64,000 nt of DNA from Spirochaetota bacterium (GCA_018262985.1 JADFDI010000001.1:186001-250000), one strand, 5' to 3'. Shown: positions 9,001 through 18,214, numbered from the stretch's first letter. Notes: generated by a model not told the origin, from the letters alone. Numbers and translations: made by a program.

Positions 9001-10227
9001 ATGAAGCGCATCCTGAAGGGACTTTCCCTCGCGCTCGTGCTGGTCGTCGCGTTCGCCGGCTGCCAGAAGCAGGCTCCCGACGCCGAAGGTCCGGCCAAGG
9101 CCGCCTACCACATCGGCGTCGTCACCGGCACGGTCAGCCAGTCCGAGGACGACCTGCGCGGCGCCGAGGAGCTGATCAAGCGCTACGGCAAGGTCGCCGA
9201 CGGCGGGATGATCCAGCACATCACCTACCCCGACAACTTCATGGACCAGCAGGAGACGGTGATCTCCCAGATCGTCGCGCTCGCCGACGATCCGCTCATG
9301 AAGGCCATCGTCATGAACCAGGCCATCCCCGGCGCCGCCGAGGCCTTCAAGCGCGTGCGCGAGAAGCGCTCCGACATCCTGCTGCTGGCCGGCGAGCCCC
9401 ACGAGGACCCGCTCGTCATCCAGGAAGCCGCCGACCTGGCCGTCAACTCCGACTTCATCAGCCGCGGCTACACCATCATCTGGGCGGCCAAGGAGCTCGG
9501 GGCCAAGACCTTCGTCCACATCTCCTTCCCGCGCCACATGTCCTACGAGACCCTCGGCCTCCGCCGCCAGATCATGGAAGCGGCCGCCGCCGACCTCGGC
9601 CTCAAGTTCGCCTTCGAGACCGCTCCCGATCCGACCTCCGACGTCGGCGTCCCCGGCGCCCAGCAGTTCATCCTCGAGAACGTGCCCCGCTGGATCGAGA
9701 AGTACGGCAAGGACACCGCGTTCTTCTGCACGAACGACGCGCACACCGAGCCCCTGCTCAAGCAGCTGCTCGCCTACGGCGGACTCTTCGTCGAAGCCGA
9801 CCTGCCCTCGCCCCTCATGGGCTACCCGGGCGCCCTCGGCATCGACCTGACCGCCGAGGCCGGCAACTTCCCGGCCATCCTCAAGAAGGTCGAGCAGGCC
9901 GTCATCGACAAGGGCGGCTCCGGCCGCTTCGGCACCTGGGCCTTCAGCTACGGCTTCACCGTCACCGCCGGCCTCGGCGAGTACGCGAAGAACGTGATCG
10001 AGGGCAAGGCCGAGAAGGGCAAGCTGTCCGACGTGTACGTCGCCTTCGGCGAGTTCACCCCCGGCGCCACCTGGAACGGCGGCTACTACATCGACGCCAA
10101 CACCGGCGTCCGCGCCAAGAACCACATCCTCGTGTTCATGGACACCTACGTCCTCGGCAAGGGCTTCCTGCCCACCACCAAGCAGGTGGTGCCGGAGAAG
10201 TACTACTCGATCAAGTTCCAGAAGTAG
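9001..10227 (+). CDS. DUF3798 substrate-binding lipoprotein of an ABC importer
   Basis: A 408-residue lipoprotein with lipobox VAFAGC, fed by a strong AAGGAGG site. The mature part has a type I periplasmic-binding-protein layout (AAYHIGVVTGTVSQSEDDL, VMNQAIPGAAEAF) and matches the DUF3798 family, which is found with RbsA-like ABC systems in spirochaetes and some fermenters. It should bind the substrate outside the membrane and pass it to the two permeases that follow. The ligand is unknown. A strong terminator and a second promoter separate it from the ATPase gene, which would allow more binding protein than transporter. Confidence 0.9.
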   Translation: MKRILKGLSLALVLVVAFAGCQKQAPDAEGPAKAAYHIGVVTGTVSQSEDDLRGAEELIKRYGKVADGGMIQHITYPDNFMDQQETVISQIVALADDPLMKAIVMNQAIPGAAEAFKRVREKRSDILLLAGEPHEDPLVIQEAADLAVNSDFISRGYTIIWAAKELGAKTFVHISFPRHMSYETLGLRRQIMEAAAADLGLKFAFETAPDPTSDVGVPGAQQFILENVPRWIEKYGKDTAFFCTNDAHTEPLLKQLLAYGGLFVEADLPSPLMGYPGALGIDLTAEAGNFPAILKKVEQAVIDKGGSGRFGTWAFSYGFTVTAGLGEYAKNVIEGKAEKGKLSDVYVAFGEFTPGATWNGGYYIDANTGVRAKNHILVFMDTYVLGKGFLPTTKQVVPEKYYSIKFQK

Positions 10228-10250
10228 GGTCGGCGCGACCCGTCTTCGAG

Positions 10251-10287
10251 GGCGGCGCTCCCCGCGCGGGGGGTGCCGCCTTTTTTT
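10251..10287 (+). terminator. Rho-independent terminator
   Basis: A 13-base-pair stem (GGCGGCGCTCCCC against GGGGGGTGCCGCC) with a four-base loop is followed by seven T. It ends the binding-protein transcript. Confidence 0.9.
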
Positions 10288-10334
10288 CGGCGAGGGCCGG
10301 AGGGGAAATCTATCGAAACAGCAAAATCTCCACT

Positions 10335-10364
10335 TTGACAGAGCGCGCGGGGCGGGTTTAGACT
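10335..10364 (+). promoter_or_regulatory. Predicted promoter for the ABC ATPase-permease operon
   Basis: TTGACA at 10335-10340 and TAGACT at 10359-10364 are 18 bases apart, just after the terminator and about 100 bases before the ATPase start. Confidence 0.6.
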
Positions 10365-10468
10365 GGCCCTCAGTCACGCGCGTTCCGGCGACGGCGCGCG
10401 CTCCCCGCCCGTCCGCCCCCGCCCGACCGGTCGGCGGCGCGACGCCGCGAAAGGGAAAGGAAACCATC

Positions 10469-12067
10469 ATGCCAGACGACACGCCGCTTCTGTCCCTCGA
10501 AGGCATCACGAAGGACTTCTACGGCACCACCGTGCTCCGCGACGTCTCGTTCGCGCTCCGGCGCGGCGAGATCCTCGGGCTCGTCGGGGAAAACGGGGCC
10601 GGCAAGACCACGCTCATGCGCATCCTCTTCGGCATGCCGGTGATCGCGGAGACCGGCGGCTTCGGGGGAACGGTCCGCATCGACGGCCGGCCGGCGTCCT
10701 TCCGCAATCCCTTCGACGCCCTGGACGCGGGCATCGGAATGGTCCACCAGGAATTCTCCCTAATCCCGGGCTTCACCACCACCGAGAACATCATGCTGAA
10801 CCGCGAGCAGTCGCGCCGCAACGTCGCGGTGGACCTCTTCGGCCCCCGCATGGCGACGCTCGACCGGCCGGCCATGACCGCCCGCGCGTCCAAGGCCATC
10901 GAGCGCCTCGGCGTCGAGCTCCATCCGGACACCCTGGTCAGCGAGATGCCGGTGGGCCACAAGCAGTTCACCGAGATCGCCCGCGAGATCGACCGCGAGA
11001 ACGTGAAGCTCCTGGTGCTCGACGAGCCGACCGCCGTGCTCGCGGAGAGCGAGGCGGAGATCCTCCTCGCCTCGCTGCGCCGGCTCGCCGCGCAGGGCAT
11101 CGGCATCATCTTCATCTCGCACCGCCTGCACGAGGTCACCGCCGTGGCCGACCGCGTGGTCGTGCTCCGCGACGGGCAGCTGGTCAAGGACACGAGCGCG
11201 AAGGGCGTGGAAGTGCGCGAGATCGCCGCCTGGATGGTCGGCCGCGAGGTCGACGCGAACGCCCGCGTGCGCTCGGACCGGAGCTTCGGGGGGCCCGCCC
11301 TCGAAGTCGAGCACCTCTGGGTCGACATGCCCGGCGAGACCGTACGCGACGTCAGCTTCTCGGTGCGGGAAGGCGAAATCTTCGGCATCGGTGGCCTGGC
11401 GGGGCAGGGGAAGCTCGGCATCCCGAACGGCATCATGGGCCTGTTCGCCGCGGGCGGCGAGGTCCGGCTCCACGGCAAGCACGTCGCGCTCGACGCGCCG
11501 CGCGCCGCCCTCGACGCGGGCATGGCCTTCGTCAGCGAGGACCGCCGCGGCGTCGGGCTCCTGCTCGACGAGAGCCTCGACTGGAACATCGCCTTCACGG
11601 CCATGCAGGTGAAGGGCGCCTACCTGAGGCGCTGGCTCGGCGGCCTGTTCAGCCTGCGCGACGAGAAGGCTATGCGCGCCCTCGCCGAGCAGTACATCGA
11701 GATGCTCGAGATCAAGTGCACCGGCCACCGCCAGAAGGCCAAGGAGCTCTCCGGCGGCAACCAGCAAAAGGTTTGCCTGGCCAAGGCCTTCGCCCTCGAG
11801 CCGAACCTCCTGTTCGTTTCGGAGCCGACGCGCGGCATCGACGTGGGCGCCAAGAAGCTGGTGCTCGACAAGCTCAGGCACTACAACCGCGACGAGGGCA
11901 CCACCATCGTCATGGTCTCGAGCGAGCTCGAGGAACTCAGGGCCATCTGCGACCGGGTGGCCATCGTGGACGAGGGGCGCATCGCGGGCATCCTGCCGCC
12001 GGAGGCTCCCCTCGCCGATTTCGGCCTGCTCATGGCGGGCGAGCGCGCCGCGGAGGCTTCGGCATGA
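10469..12067 (+). CDS. ABC importer ATPase, double-domain (RbsA/MglA type)
   Basis: A 532-residue protein with two nucleotide-binding domains. The first has a full Walker A (GENGAGKTTLM), a Walker B (LLVLDEPTAVL) and a degenerate signature (EMPVGHKQFTEIA). The second has a degenerate Walker A (GLAGQGKLGI), a normal signature (LSGGNQQKVCLAKA) and LFVSEPTRGID, where Ser replaces the usual Asp. This asymmetry is normal for the sugar/nucleoside importer class. It powers uptake through the two permeases that follow in overlapping frames. SD AAGGAAA precedes the ATG. Confidence 0.93.
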   Translation: MPDDTPLLSLEGITKDFYGTTVLRDVSFALRRGEILGLVGENGAGKTTLMRILFGMPVIAETGGFGGTVRIDGRPASFRNPFDALDAGIGMVHQEFSLIPGFTTTENIMLNREQSRRNVAVDLFGPRMATLDRPAMTARASKAIERLGVELHPDTLVSEMPVGHKQFTEIAREIDRENVKLLVLDEPTAVLAESEAEILLASLRRLAAQGIGIIFISHRLHEVTAVADRVVVLRDGQLVKDTSAKGVEVREIAAWMVGREVDANARVRSDRSFGGPALEVEHLWVDMPGETVRDVSFSVREGEIFGIGGLAGQGKLGIPNGIMGLFAAGGEVRLHGKHVALDAPRAALDAGMAFVSEDRRGVGLLLDESLDWNIAFTAMQVKGAYLRRWLGGLFSLRDEKAMRALAEQYIEMLEIKCTGHRQKAKELSGGNQQKVCLAKAFALEPNLLFVSEPTRGIDVGAKKLVLDKLRHYNRDEGTTIVMVSSELEELRAICDRVAIVDEGRIAGILPPEAPLADFGLLMAGERAAEASA

Positions 12068-13107
12068 ACAAGCTCAAGACGGCCGTGGCCGATTTCGGCT
12101 GGCCGCGCATCATCATCTTCTTCTTCGTCGTGGCGTTGTTCGTCGCGGCGCCCTTCGTGGGCGTGCGCGTCGACGGAGCGCTTTCGGACGTGCTGGCGCG
12201 CTTCGGGCAAAACGGCATCCTGGTGCTGGCCCTGGTGCCCATGGTGCAGGCGGGCGCGGGCCTCAACTTCGGCCTTCCGGTCGGCATCATCGCGGGCCTG
12301 CTCGGCGGCACGCTCTCCATGCAGTTCGGCTGGACCGGCTGGGTCGGCTTCCTCGGCGCGGTCGGCGTCTCGCTGCCCTTCGCCGTGCTCTTCGGCTGGG
12401 CCTACGGCCTCCTCCTCAACAAGGTGAAGGGCGAGGAGATGACCATCGCCATGTACGTGGGCTTCAGCATGGTCACCTTCTTCGCCATCCTGTGGCTGTT
12501 GCTGCCGTACTCGAGCCCCAACATGGTCTGGGGCTACTCGGGCTCGGGGCTCCGCACCACGATCACCCTCGACGGCTATTGGACGAAGATCCTCAACGAC
12601 TTCCTGGCCGTCCGGTTAGGGCGCTTCTTCGTCTTCCCGACCGGCCTGCTCGCGTTCTTCGGCGCCGCCACCGGCGTCATGTGGCTCTTCCTCAAGTCGA
12701 AGACGGGCACCGCCATGACGGCGGTCGGGTCGAACCCCGACTTCGCGCGGGCGGGCGGCGTCTCCTCCGACCGCATGCGCCTCGTGAGCGTGGTCGTCTC
12801 GACGGTGTTCGGAGCGGTCGGCATCCTGGTGTACCAGCAGAGCTACGGCTTCATCCAGCTCTACCAGGCCCCCCTCTACATGGCCTTCCCGGCGGTCGCC
12901 GCCATCCTGCTCGGCGGCGCCAGCGTCAACAAGGCCAGCATGGTCAACGTCCTGGTCGGCACCTTCCTGTTCCAGGCCATCCTGACGATGACCCCGAACG
13001 TCATCAACAGCGTCCTCCAGACCGACATGTCCGAGGTCATCCGCATCGTGATCTCCAACGGCATGATCATCTACGCGCTGACCCGCAAGACGAAGGTGAG
13101 CAAATGA
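12064..13107 (+). CDS. ABC importer permease 1 (RbsC/BPD_transp_2 type)
   Basis: A 347-residue membrane protein with about nine hydrophobic segments and the family features GAGLNFGLPVGIIAG and AILLGGASVNKASM. It starts at an ATG overlapping the ATPase stop (ATGA). It is one half of the channel; the second permease is its diverged partner. The GINFG/GLNFG motif near residue 60 is shared by both. Confidence 0.92.
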   Translation: MNKLKTAVADFGWPRIIIFFFVVALFVAAPFVGVRVDGALSDVLARFGQNGILVLALVPMVQAGAGLNFGLPVGIIAGLLGGTLSMQFGWTGWVGFLGAVGVSLPFAVLFGWAYGLLLNKVKGEEMTIAMYVGFSMVTFFAILWLLLPYSSPNMVWGYSGSGLRTTITLDGYWTKILNDFLAVRLGRFFVFPTGLLAFFGAATGVMWLFLKSKTGTAMTAVGSNPDFARAGGVSSDRMRLVSVVVSTVFGAVGILVYQQSYGFIQLYQAPLYMAFPAVAAILLGGASVNKASMVNVLVGTFLFQAILTMTPNVINSVLQTDMSEVIRIVISNGMIIYALTRKTKVSK

Positions 13108-14255
13108 ACACGCCCTTCAAGCTTCCGTCCGCGGCGCGCGTCCGCCGCTTCGCGGCCGACAACGTCGTCGTCCTGATCTTCCTCTTCGTCACCGCCATAG
13201 CGGTGCCCTCGAGCAAGCTGTCGGGAACCTACATCATCCAGGACCTGTTGACCCGCTACGGGCGCAACGCCTTCCTCGTGTTCTCGCTGCTCCTGCCCAT
13301 CATGGCGGGCATGGGCATCAACTTCGGCATGGTGCTCGGCGCCATGGCCGGCGAGATCGGCCTCATCTTCGCGGTGGACCAGGGCATCGCGGGCGTGCAG
13401 GGACTGCTCTACGCGGTGCTCGTCGGGGCGCCGATAGCCATCCTGCTCGGATGGATCGCGGGGCAGGTGCTCAACCGGGCGCGCGGCCGCGAGATGGTGA
13501 CCGGCTACATCCTCGGCTTCTTCATGGACGGCGTGTACCAGTTCGTCGTCCTCTACCTGATGGGCGCGATCATCCCGATCACCTCGAAGGCCATCACGCT
13601 GTCCCGCGGCTACGGCATCCGCAACACGCTCGGGCTCGACTCGGTCCGGCAGTCGCTCGACAAGCTGCTCATGCTCAAGGTCGGCCCGTTCACCTTGCCG
13701 ATGGCCACCTACCTGGTCATCGCCCTGCTCGCGATCTTCATCGTCTGGTTCCGGCGCACCAAGCTCGGCCAGGACATGCGGGCCATCGGGCAGGACCAGA
13801 CCGTCTCGCACTCGGCTGGCATCCCCGTCGAGCGCACGCGCATCGTGGCCATCGTCATCTCCACCCTGCTCGCGATGGTCGGCCAGATCATCTTCCTGCA
13901 GAACATGGGGAACATGGCCACCTACAACGCGCACCGCCAGACCGGCTTCTTCGCGGCCGCCGCCATCCTGGTCGGCGGCGCGTCGGTGGCGAAGGCGACC
14001 ATCCCGAACGTCCTCGTGGGCGTCGGCCTCCTGCACCTCATGTACATCGTGGTGCCGCCCGCGGGCGCGCGGCTTTTCGGGTCGGCCCAGATCGGCGAAT
14101 ATTTCCGCGACGCCATGAGCTACGCGGTCATCGCGCTGGCCCTGGCCCTGCACGCCTGGCGAAAGCGCGCCAACGCGGAATCCGCGCGCGCGGGCCTGCG
14201 GGGCGCCGCCTCGGGCGCGGTCGACCCGGCCAAGACGGAAGGAGGCGCGGCATGA
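13104..14255 (+). CDS. ABC importer permease 2 (RbsC/BPD_transp_2 type)
   Basis: A 383-residue membrane permease starting in an ATGA overlap with permease 1. It contains MGINFGMVLGAMAGE, LNRARGREMVTGYI, FRRTKLGQDMRAIGQD and AILVGGASVAKATIPN. A hydrophilic C-terminal tail of about 30 residues follows the last membrane helix. Two distinct permeases with one double ATPase suggest a heterodimeric channel. Confidence 0.92.
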   Translation: MNTPFKLPSAARVRRFAADNVVVLIFLFVTAIAVPSSKLSGTYIIQDLLTRYGRNAFLVFSLLLPIMAGMGINFGMVLGAMAGEIGLIFAVDQGIAGVQGLLYAVLVGAPIAILLGWIAGQVLNRARGREMVTGYILGFFMDGVYQFVVLYLMGAIIPITSKAITLSRGYGIRNTLGLDSVRQSLDKLLMLKVGPFTLPMATYLVIALLAIFIVWFRRTKLGQDMRAIGQDQTVSHSAGIPVERTRIVAIVISTLLAMVGQIIFLQNMGNMATYNAHRQTGFFAAAAILVGGASVAKATIPNVLVGVGLLHLMYIVVPPAGARLFGSAQIGEYFRDAMSYAVIALALALHAWRKRANAESARAGLRGAASGAVDPAKTEGGAA

Positions 14256-14752
14256 GCGCGAAGGAAGTCTCGGGCGCCAAGGCGCCCCTCCGCGTCGGGA
14301 CGCGCCGCGCCGCGGCCTTGGTCCTGGTGGCGGCGGCCTACCTGGGCGCGGGCGCCTGGGCCATGCTCACGGGCAAGTCGCACACCATCCTCGTGGACAA
14401 CAAGCCGGTCGCCGGCCTCGAGGCCTTCCGCCTGGTGGAGGTCGCGGTCGGCCGGCAGGAGCCTGTCGAGCTCGGGCGCGGCGAGCGCGACAAGTTCGCC
14501 GTGCAGGGCCAGCGTCATCGCGTGAAGATCGACCTCATGAACGGCACCGAGCCGGTCACGACGACCATAGTGCTGCCCTACGACGCCAAGATGGTGCTGC
14601 TCTCGCTGCCGAAGCTCGCCGCCGGCGTCGAGCCCGCCTGGGAACCCTTCGAGACCGGGCAGGACGCCCCGCCCCCGGCGGCGGACGAGCTCCCGGAGGA
14701 GCTGTTCGGAGCGGCCATCGATCCGGCGCCGCCCGAGTCCGTCGGAGACTGA
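14252..14752 (+). CDS. Small membrane-anchored protein of the DUF3798 transporter operon
   Basis: A 166-residue protein overlapping permease 2 by ATGA. One N-terminal membrane segment (about residues 23-41) is followed by an extracytoplasmic domain with HTILVDNKPVAGLEAF, HRVKIDLMNG and IVLPYDAKMVLLSLPKL. From memory it resembles the DUF6672 family that accompanies this transporter in spirochaetes; that name is unverified. Its fixed place at the end of the operon suggests an accessory or docking subunit. The end is rich in Pro, Glu and Asp. Confidence 0.7.
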   Translation: MSAKEVSGAKAPLRVGTRRAAALVLVAAAYLGAGAWAMLTGKSHTILVDNKPVAGLEAFRLVEVAVGRQEPVELGRGERDKFAVQGQRHRVKIDLMNGTEPVTTTIVLPYDAKMVLLSLPKLAAGVEPAWEPFETGQDAPPPAADELPEELFGAAIDPAPPESVGD

Positions 14753-14780
14753 GGCGTCCCGATCCGTCGCGGGACGCGCG

Positions 14781-14823
14781 GGCTGGATGCGTGTCGGACT
14801 CGACCCGCTTCCAGCCTTTTTCT
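14781..14823 (+). terminator. Rho-independent terminator
   Basis: GGCTGGA pairs with TCCAGCC around an inner GTCG/CGAC stem, followed by TTTTTCTT. It closes the ABC operon that ends at 14752. Confidence 0.75.
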
Positions 14824-14903
14824 TGCCCGCGCGCGCTATCATGGGAGGCGTGGCAAGGCTCCGGCAGCCCGCGGAGCCGGATTCGGAGTTACCGGAGGAC
14901 CGC

Positions 14904-15446
14904 ATGGCACGATCACCGAAGACAAGCGCGTTCGTCATCCTGGCCGGCTTCCTGGCGGTTCTGGCGTCCTCGCCGCTCTCCGCCCAGGCGGATCCGCCCG
15001 CCGTCCTCTCGCAGCCCATCGTCGACAAGTTCGCGAGGGACCTTCCCGCCCTGCTCGGAGAGCTCGAGGCGCTCGGGCGCGACTTCGACGCCGAGGTATT
15101 CGAAGCCCAGGACGACCCTTCCAGCTTCGGTCCCGCGCTGCTCGCCGGGGTGCTCGGAAAGGTCGGCGCCGACGCGGGGGTGCGGGAGATCCTTCGCCGC
15201 CATGGCTGGGACGACGGCTTCTGGGAGGTCTACTACGTGATCTTCTCGGGCGTGTACGTCGCCACGATGGAACAGGCCATCGCGCTTTATCCCGAGCTCG
15301 GGCCGGCCTTCGCCGCCACCCTCGATCCCTTCCGCGCCACCATCCACCGGGACGACCGGGCATTGGTGCTGCGCAACCTCGAGCGGCTCGCGGCCGCTTT
15401 CGACCGGGTCGGGGAATCCGGCGACGACGAATCCGGCGACGAGTAG
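14904..15446 (+). CDS. Secreted protein, unknown function
   Basis: A 180-residue protein with a signal peptide ending near SPLSAQA. The mature part is mostly predicted helix (IVDKFARDLPALLGELEALG; FWEVYYVIFSGVYVATMEQ) and ends in an acidic ESGDDESGDE tail. GGAGGAC before the ATG supports this start. I recognise no family; small helical periplasmic proteins of this sort are common in spirochaetes. Confidence 0.65.
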   Translation: MARSPKTSAFVILAGFLAVLASSPLSAQADPPAVLSQPIVDKFARDLPALLGELEALGRDFDAEVFEAQDDPSSFGPALLAGVLGKVGADAGVREILRRHGWDDGFWEVYYVIFSGVYVATMEQAIALYPELGPAFAATLDPFRATIHRDDRALVLRNLERLAAAFDRVGESGDDESGDE

Positions 15447-15571
15447 GGCCGCGCCGGGCGCTTCTCCGTAGTCCCGGGATCGACCCCCGCGGCGATGCCC
15501 GACGCGCGCTCCGCGCTGACGCCCGCAGTCGCCCGCGGAGGTTCCCGCGGCGCTTCCCGTTCCCGCGAGAC

Positions 15572-15600
15572 TTTACCAAGGCGCCCGAAACCCGTAGAAT
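15572..15600 (+). promoter_or_regulatory. Predicted promoter directly before the bactofilin start
   Basis: TTTACC at 15572-15577 and TAGAAT at 15595-15600 are 17 bases apart. The -10 box ends seven bases before the ATG at 15608 and there is no Shine-Dalgarno sequence, so the mRNA could be leaderless. Confidence 0.4.
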
Positions 15601-15607
15601 CGCATCC

Positions 15608-15997
15608 ATGAGCGACGTACACCTGACGCCCGTCGACGAGGACCTGCTCGACACCATCCTGCAAGGCGATGTCGAATTCACCGGCCGCATGAGCTTCGAC
15701 AAGCCCCTCATGATCAAGGGCCGCGTCTCCGGAACCATAGAATCCACGAGCGACCTCTACGTCGACGAGGTGGCCATGGTCGAGGCGAGCGTCTCCGCCA
15801 AGGTGGTCTCGGTGCGCGGCACCGTGAAGGGCGACATCTCGGCCAGCGAGCGCGTGGAGCTCTTCGCCTGCGCCGCGGTCGAAGGCGACATCGTGGCGCC
15901 AGAGATCACCATGGAAACCGGCTGCCGCTTCAACGGCAACCTCACCATGACGGGGAGCAGGAGCAAGGCGCCGTCCGCATCCTCCCCGCGGACCTGA
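15608..15997 (+). CDS. Bactofilin (polymer-forming cytoskeletal protein)
   Basis: A 129-residue protein that is essentially one bactofilin domain: a right-handed beta-helix with repeating MSFDKPLMIKGRVSGTIEST, LYVDEVAMVEASVSAKVVSV and GTVKGDISASERVELFACA rungs. Bactofilins form membrane-associated filaments that organise cell shape and, in spirochaetes, helical form. The C-terminal tail (SRSKAPSASSPRT) is disordered. The TPR gene follows 11 bases later and is probably co-transcribed. Confidence 0.88.
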   Translation: MSDVHLTPVDEDLLDTILQGDVEFTGRMSFDKPLMIKGRVSGTIESTSDLYVDEVAMVEASVSAKVVSVRGTVKGDISASERVELFACAAVEGDIVAPEITMETGCRFNGNLTMTGSRSKAPSASSPRT

Positions 15998-16008
15998 GCC
16001 CCGCCCGA

Positions 16009-16641
16009 ATGCGCCGGCTCCTCTCCGCGTTCGCCGTACTGCTTTGGCTCTCCGCCCTGTCGTCCGCGCCCTCCGCGCAGGAGAAGCCCGACGCGCTCAA
16101 GTCCTTCAACGAGGGCCGCTTCGACGAGGCGCGCGCCATCTGCCTCGCTGAAATCGAGGCGAACCCGCGCAACATCGACAGCTACGTGGTGCTCGGCTGG
16201 TCGCTCATCGCGCTCGGCCGGCACGCCGACGCCGAGCTCTACCTGACGCGCGCCTACGAGACGGTCCGACGGGACCACCGCGTGATGCAGTCGCTCGGCG
16301 AGGCGTCCTACTTCCTCGGCAAGAACGAGGCCGCGCTCTCGTGGTTTCGACTCTACGTCTCGACCGTGCCCGAAGGCGCCCGCGTCGCCCAATCCTACTA
16401 TTTCATGGGCGAGACCTATCTTCGCCTCGAGCGCTACGAACACGCCGACATAGCCTTCGCGGCGGCCCTGCACCACACGCCGGCCAACGCGCGCTGGTGG
16501 GCCCGGCTCGGCTACGCCCGCGAGCGCAAGTCGGACTGGACCTGGGCGCTCGCCGCGTACGACGAAGCCCTGAGGCTCAACCCCCGCCTGCAGGAAGCCA
16601 TCGACGGCAAGGCCCGGGTCGCCGCGCGGCTGCGCCGCTAG
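16009..16641 (+). CDS. Secreted TPR-repeat protein
   Basis: A 210-residue protein with a signal peptide (cleavage near SSAPSAQ) and four to five tetratricopeptide repeats, for example FNEGRFDEARAICLAEIEAN, YVVLGWSLIALGRHADAELY and WWARLGYARERKSDWTWALA. TPR proteins act as scaffolds for protein complexes. It follows the bactofilin gene closely, so it may act at the same envelope or shape machinery; that link is inference. Confidence 0.8.
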   Translation: MRRLLSAFAVLLWLSALSSAPSAQEKPDALKSFNEGRFDEARAICLAEIEANPRNIDSYVVLGWSLIALGRHADAELYLTRAYETVRRDHRVMQSLGEASYFLGKNEAALSWFRLYVSTVPEGARVAQSYYFMGETYLRLERYEHADIAFAAALHHTPANARWWARLGYARERKSDWTWALAAYDEALRLNPRLQEAIDGKARVAARLRR

Positions 16642-16690
16642 CGACGGCGCCGATGGCCGCCCCCGCCCCGACCGGATACCCTCCGCGCGA

Positions 16691-18148
16691 ATGAAGCACT
16701 CCGTCGCCTTCCGCACCTTCGGCTGCCGCCTCAACCAGCTCGAGACCGAGGCCATCGCCGCGGCGTTCGAGGCCGCGGGCTTCGATACCGCGCCCTTCGG
16801 CTCCGGCCCCCTGGTTACCGTCCTCAACACCTGCACCGTCACGGGCAAGGCCGAGCAGAAGGCCCGTCGCGAGATCCGCTCCGCGCTTCGCGGCAAGAGC
16901 GACGGACTCGTCCTCGTCACCGGCTGCTACGCCGAGGTGGAGGGCGAGGCCCTGGCCGCGCTCGGCGAGCGCGCCGTCGTGGTGCCCGGTTCCGCCAAGG
17001 ACCTGGTGCTGGACCTGGCCTCGCGCCTCGCCGAGGCCGCGGAACACGGGCTCGACCTCGTCGACGAAGCCCGCGCCGCCCTCGCCGCGGCCTCGGGCAT
17101 GGTCCGGGATCCCTTCGCCTTCAGGCCGGCCAGCTTCGCCTTCCACGCCCGTCCCGCCCTCAAGGTCCAGGACGGCTGCGACAACGCCTGCACCTACTGC
17201 CGCGTGCGCATCGCGCGCGGGCGGGCCGTGTCGCTCCCCGTCGCCGAAGCCCTCGCCCGCGCCCGGGCCCTCGCGGAAACCGGCGTCGCGGAAATCGTCC
17301 TGACGGGCGTAAACCTTTCCCAATATCATGATCCCGGGACGGGGGCGGACTTCGTCGCCCTCCTCGAAGCCCTCCTCGCGGGCACGGACGGCGTCGCGTA
17401 CCGGATTTCCAGCTGGGAACCCGACCGCGTCGACGGGCGCTTCGCGCGCGTTTTCTCGAACCCGCGCGTCCGCGCCCACGTCCATCTGGCCCTGCAGTCC
17501 GGCTGCGACGCCACGCTCGGCCGCATGGCCCGTCCGTACCGTACGGCCAAGGTGCGGGAAGCGCTCGCCTCGCTGCGGGCCGCCCGGCCGGGCTTCTTCC
17601 TCGGCGTCGACCTGATCCTCGGCTTCCCCGGCGAGACCGACGAGGAGTTCGCCGCGACCCTGGCGCTGCTGGACGAAATCCGCCCCGCCTGGATACACGC
17701 CTTTCCCTACAGCCCGCGCCCCGGCACGAAAGCCGCGACCATGGCCGGCAGGGTGCCAGAGCGGGTAGCCGGGGAGCGCGTCGCCCTGGTCGCGGAGCGG
17801 GCCCGCGCCTGGCGGGCCGACTACGCGCGCGGCCGCGTCGGGCTCGAAACGGAGGTCGTGCTCGAGGGGGCGGGCGAGGGCGGCGAGGAGGGCGGGGACG
17901 GGGAAAGGACCGTCGACGGCACGGGCCTGCCCGGGGGGAGCCGGGTCGGCACCTCCGACGAGTTCCTCGGCGTGATCGTCGAGGGCCTGCCTTCCGACCT
18001 GGACCGTCCCGGCGTCGCGGTCAGGGTATCGCTCGTGGAAGCGCTGCCCGGCGGCGAGGGGCTCGGCGCGCCAGACCTGCGAGGCCGTTTCGTCGCTCCG
18101 ACGCGTTCCGATCCCTTGCTTTCCGCCCCCGGCGTGCTACCTTTATAG
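16691..18148 (+). CDS. mtaB: tRNA t6A37 methylthiotransferase MtaB
   Basis: A 485-residue radical-SAM methylthiotransferase that converts t6A to ms2t6A at position 37 of tRNA. The N-terminal cluster cysteines are in FGCRLNQLE, NTCTVTGKAE and TGCYAEVEG; the radical SAM motif is CDNACTYCRV. FLGVDLILGFPGETDEEF is also typical. The TRAM-like C-terminal part carries an acidic, glycine-rich insertion (GAGEGGEEGGDGE), making the protein somewhat longer than usual. It is placed in the MtaB rather than MiaB group because of the FGCRLNQ opening. Confidence 0.9.
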   Translation: MKHSVAFRTFGCRLNQLETEAIAAAFEAAGFDTAPFGSGPLVTVLNTCTVTGKAEQKARREIRSALRGKSDGLVLVTGCYAEVEGEALAALGERAVVVPGSAKDLVLDLASRLAEAAEHGLDLVDEARAALAAASGMVRDPFAFRPASFAFHARPALKVQDGCDNACTYCRVRIARGRAVSLPVAEALARARALAETGVAEIVLTGVNLSQYHDPGTGADFVALLEALLAGTDGVAYRISSWEPDRVDGRFARVFSNPRVRAHVHLALQSGCDATLGRMARPYRTAKVREALASLRAARPGFFLGVDLILGFPGETDEEFAATLALLDEIRPAWIHAFPYSPRPGTKAATMAGRVPERVAGERVALVAERARAWRADYARGRVGLETEVVLEGAGEGGEEGGDGERTVDGTGLPGGSRVGTSDEFLGVIVEGLPSDLDRPGVAVRVSLVEALPGGEGLGAPDLRGRFVAPTRSDPLLSAPGVLPL

Positions 18149-18214
18149 TGCCGGAGCCTCCGCGCTCCGTTCCGAGGTAAACAAGTGCAATGCCAGAACG
18201 CACGGAGGTGCGCA

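Noticed and set aside
8699-9004. A 101-codon open frame before the DUF3798 gene
   Set aside because: Arg/Gly-rich translation typical of chance frames in GC-rich DNA, no ribosome site, and it overlaps the predicted promoter and leader.
12064-14255. The two permeases as a simple recent duplication
   Set aside because: They share family motifs but differ too widely in sequence; they are the usual heterodimer partners.
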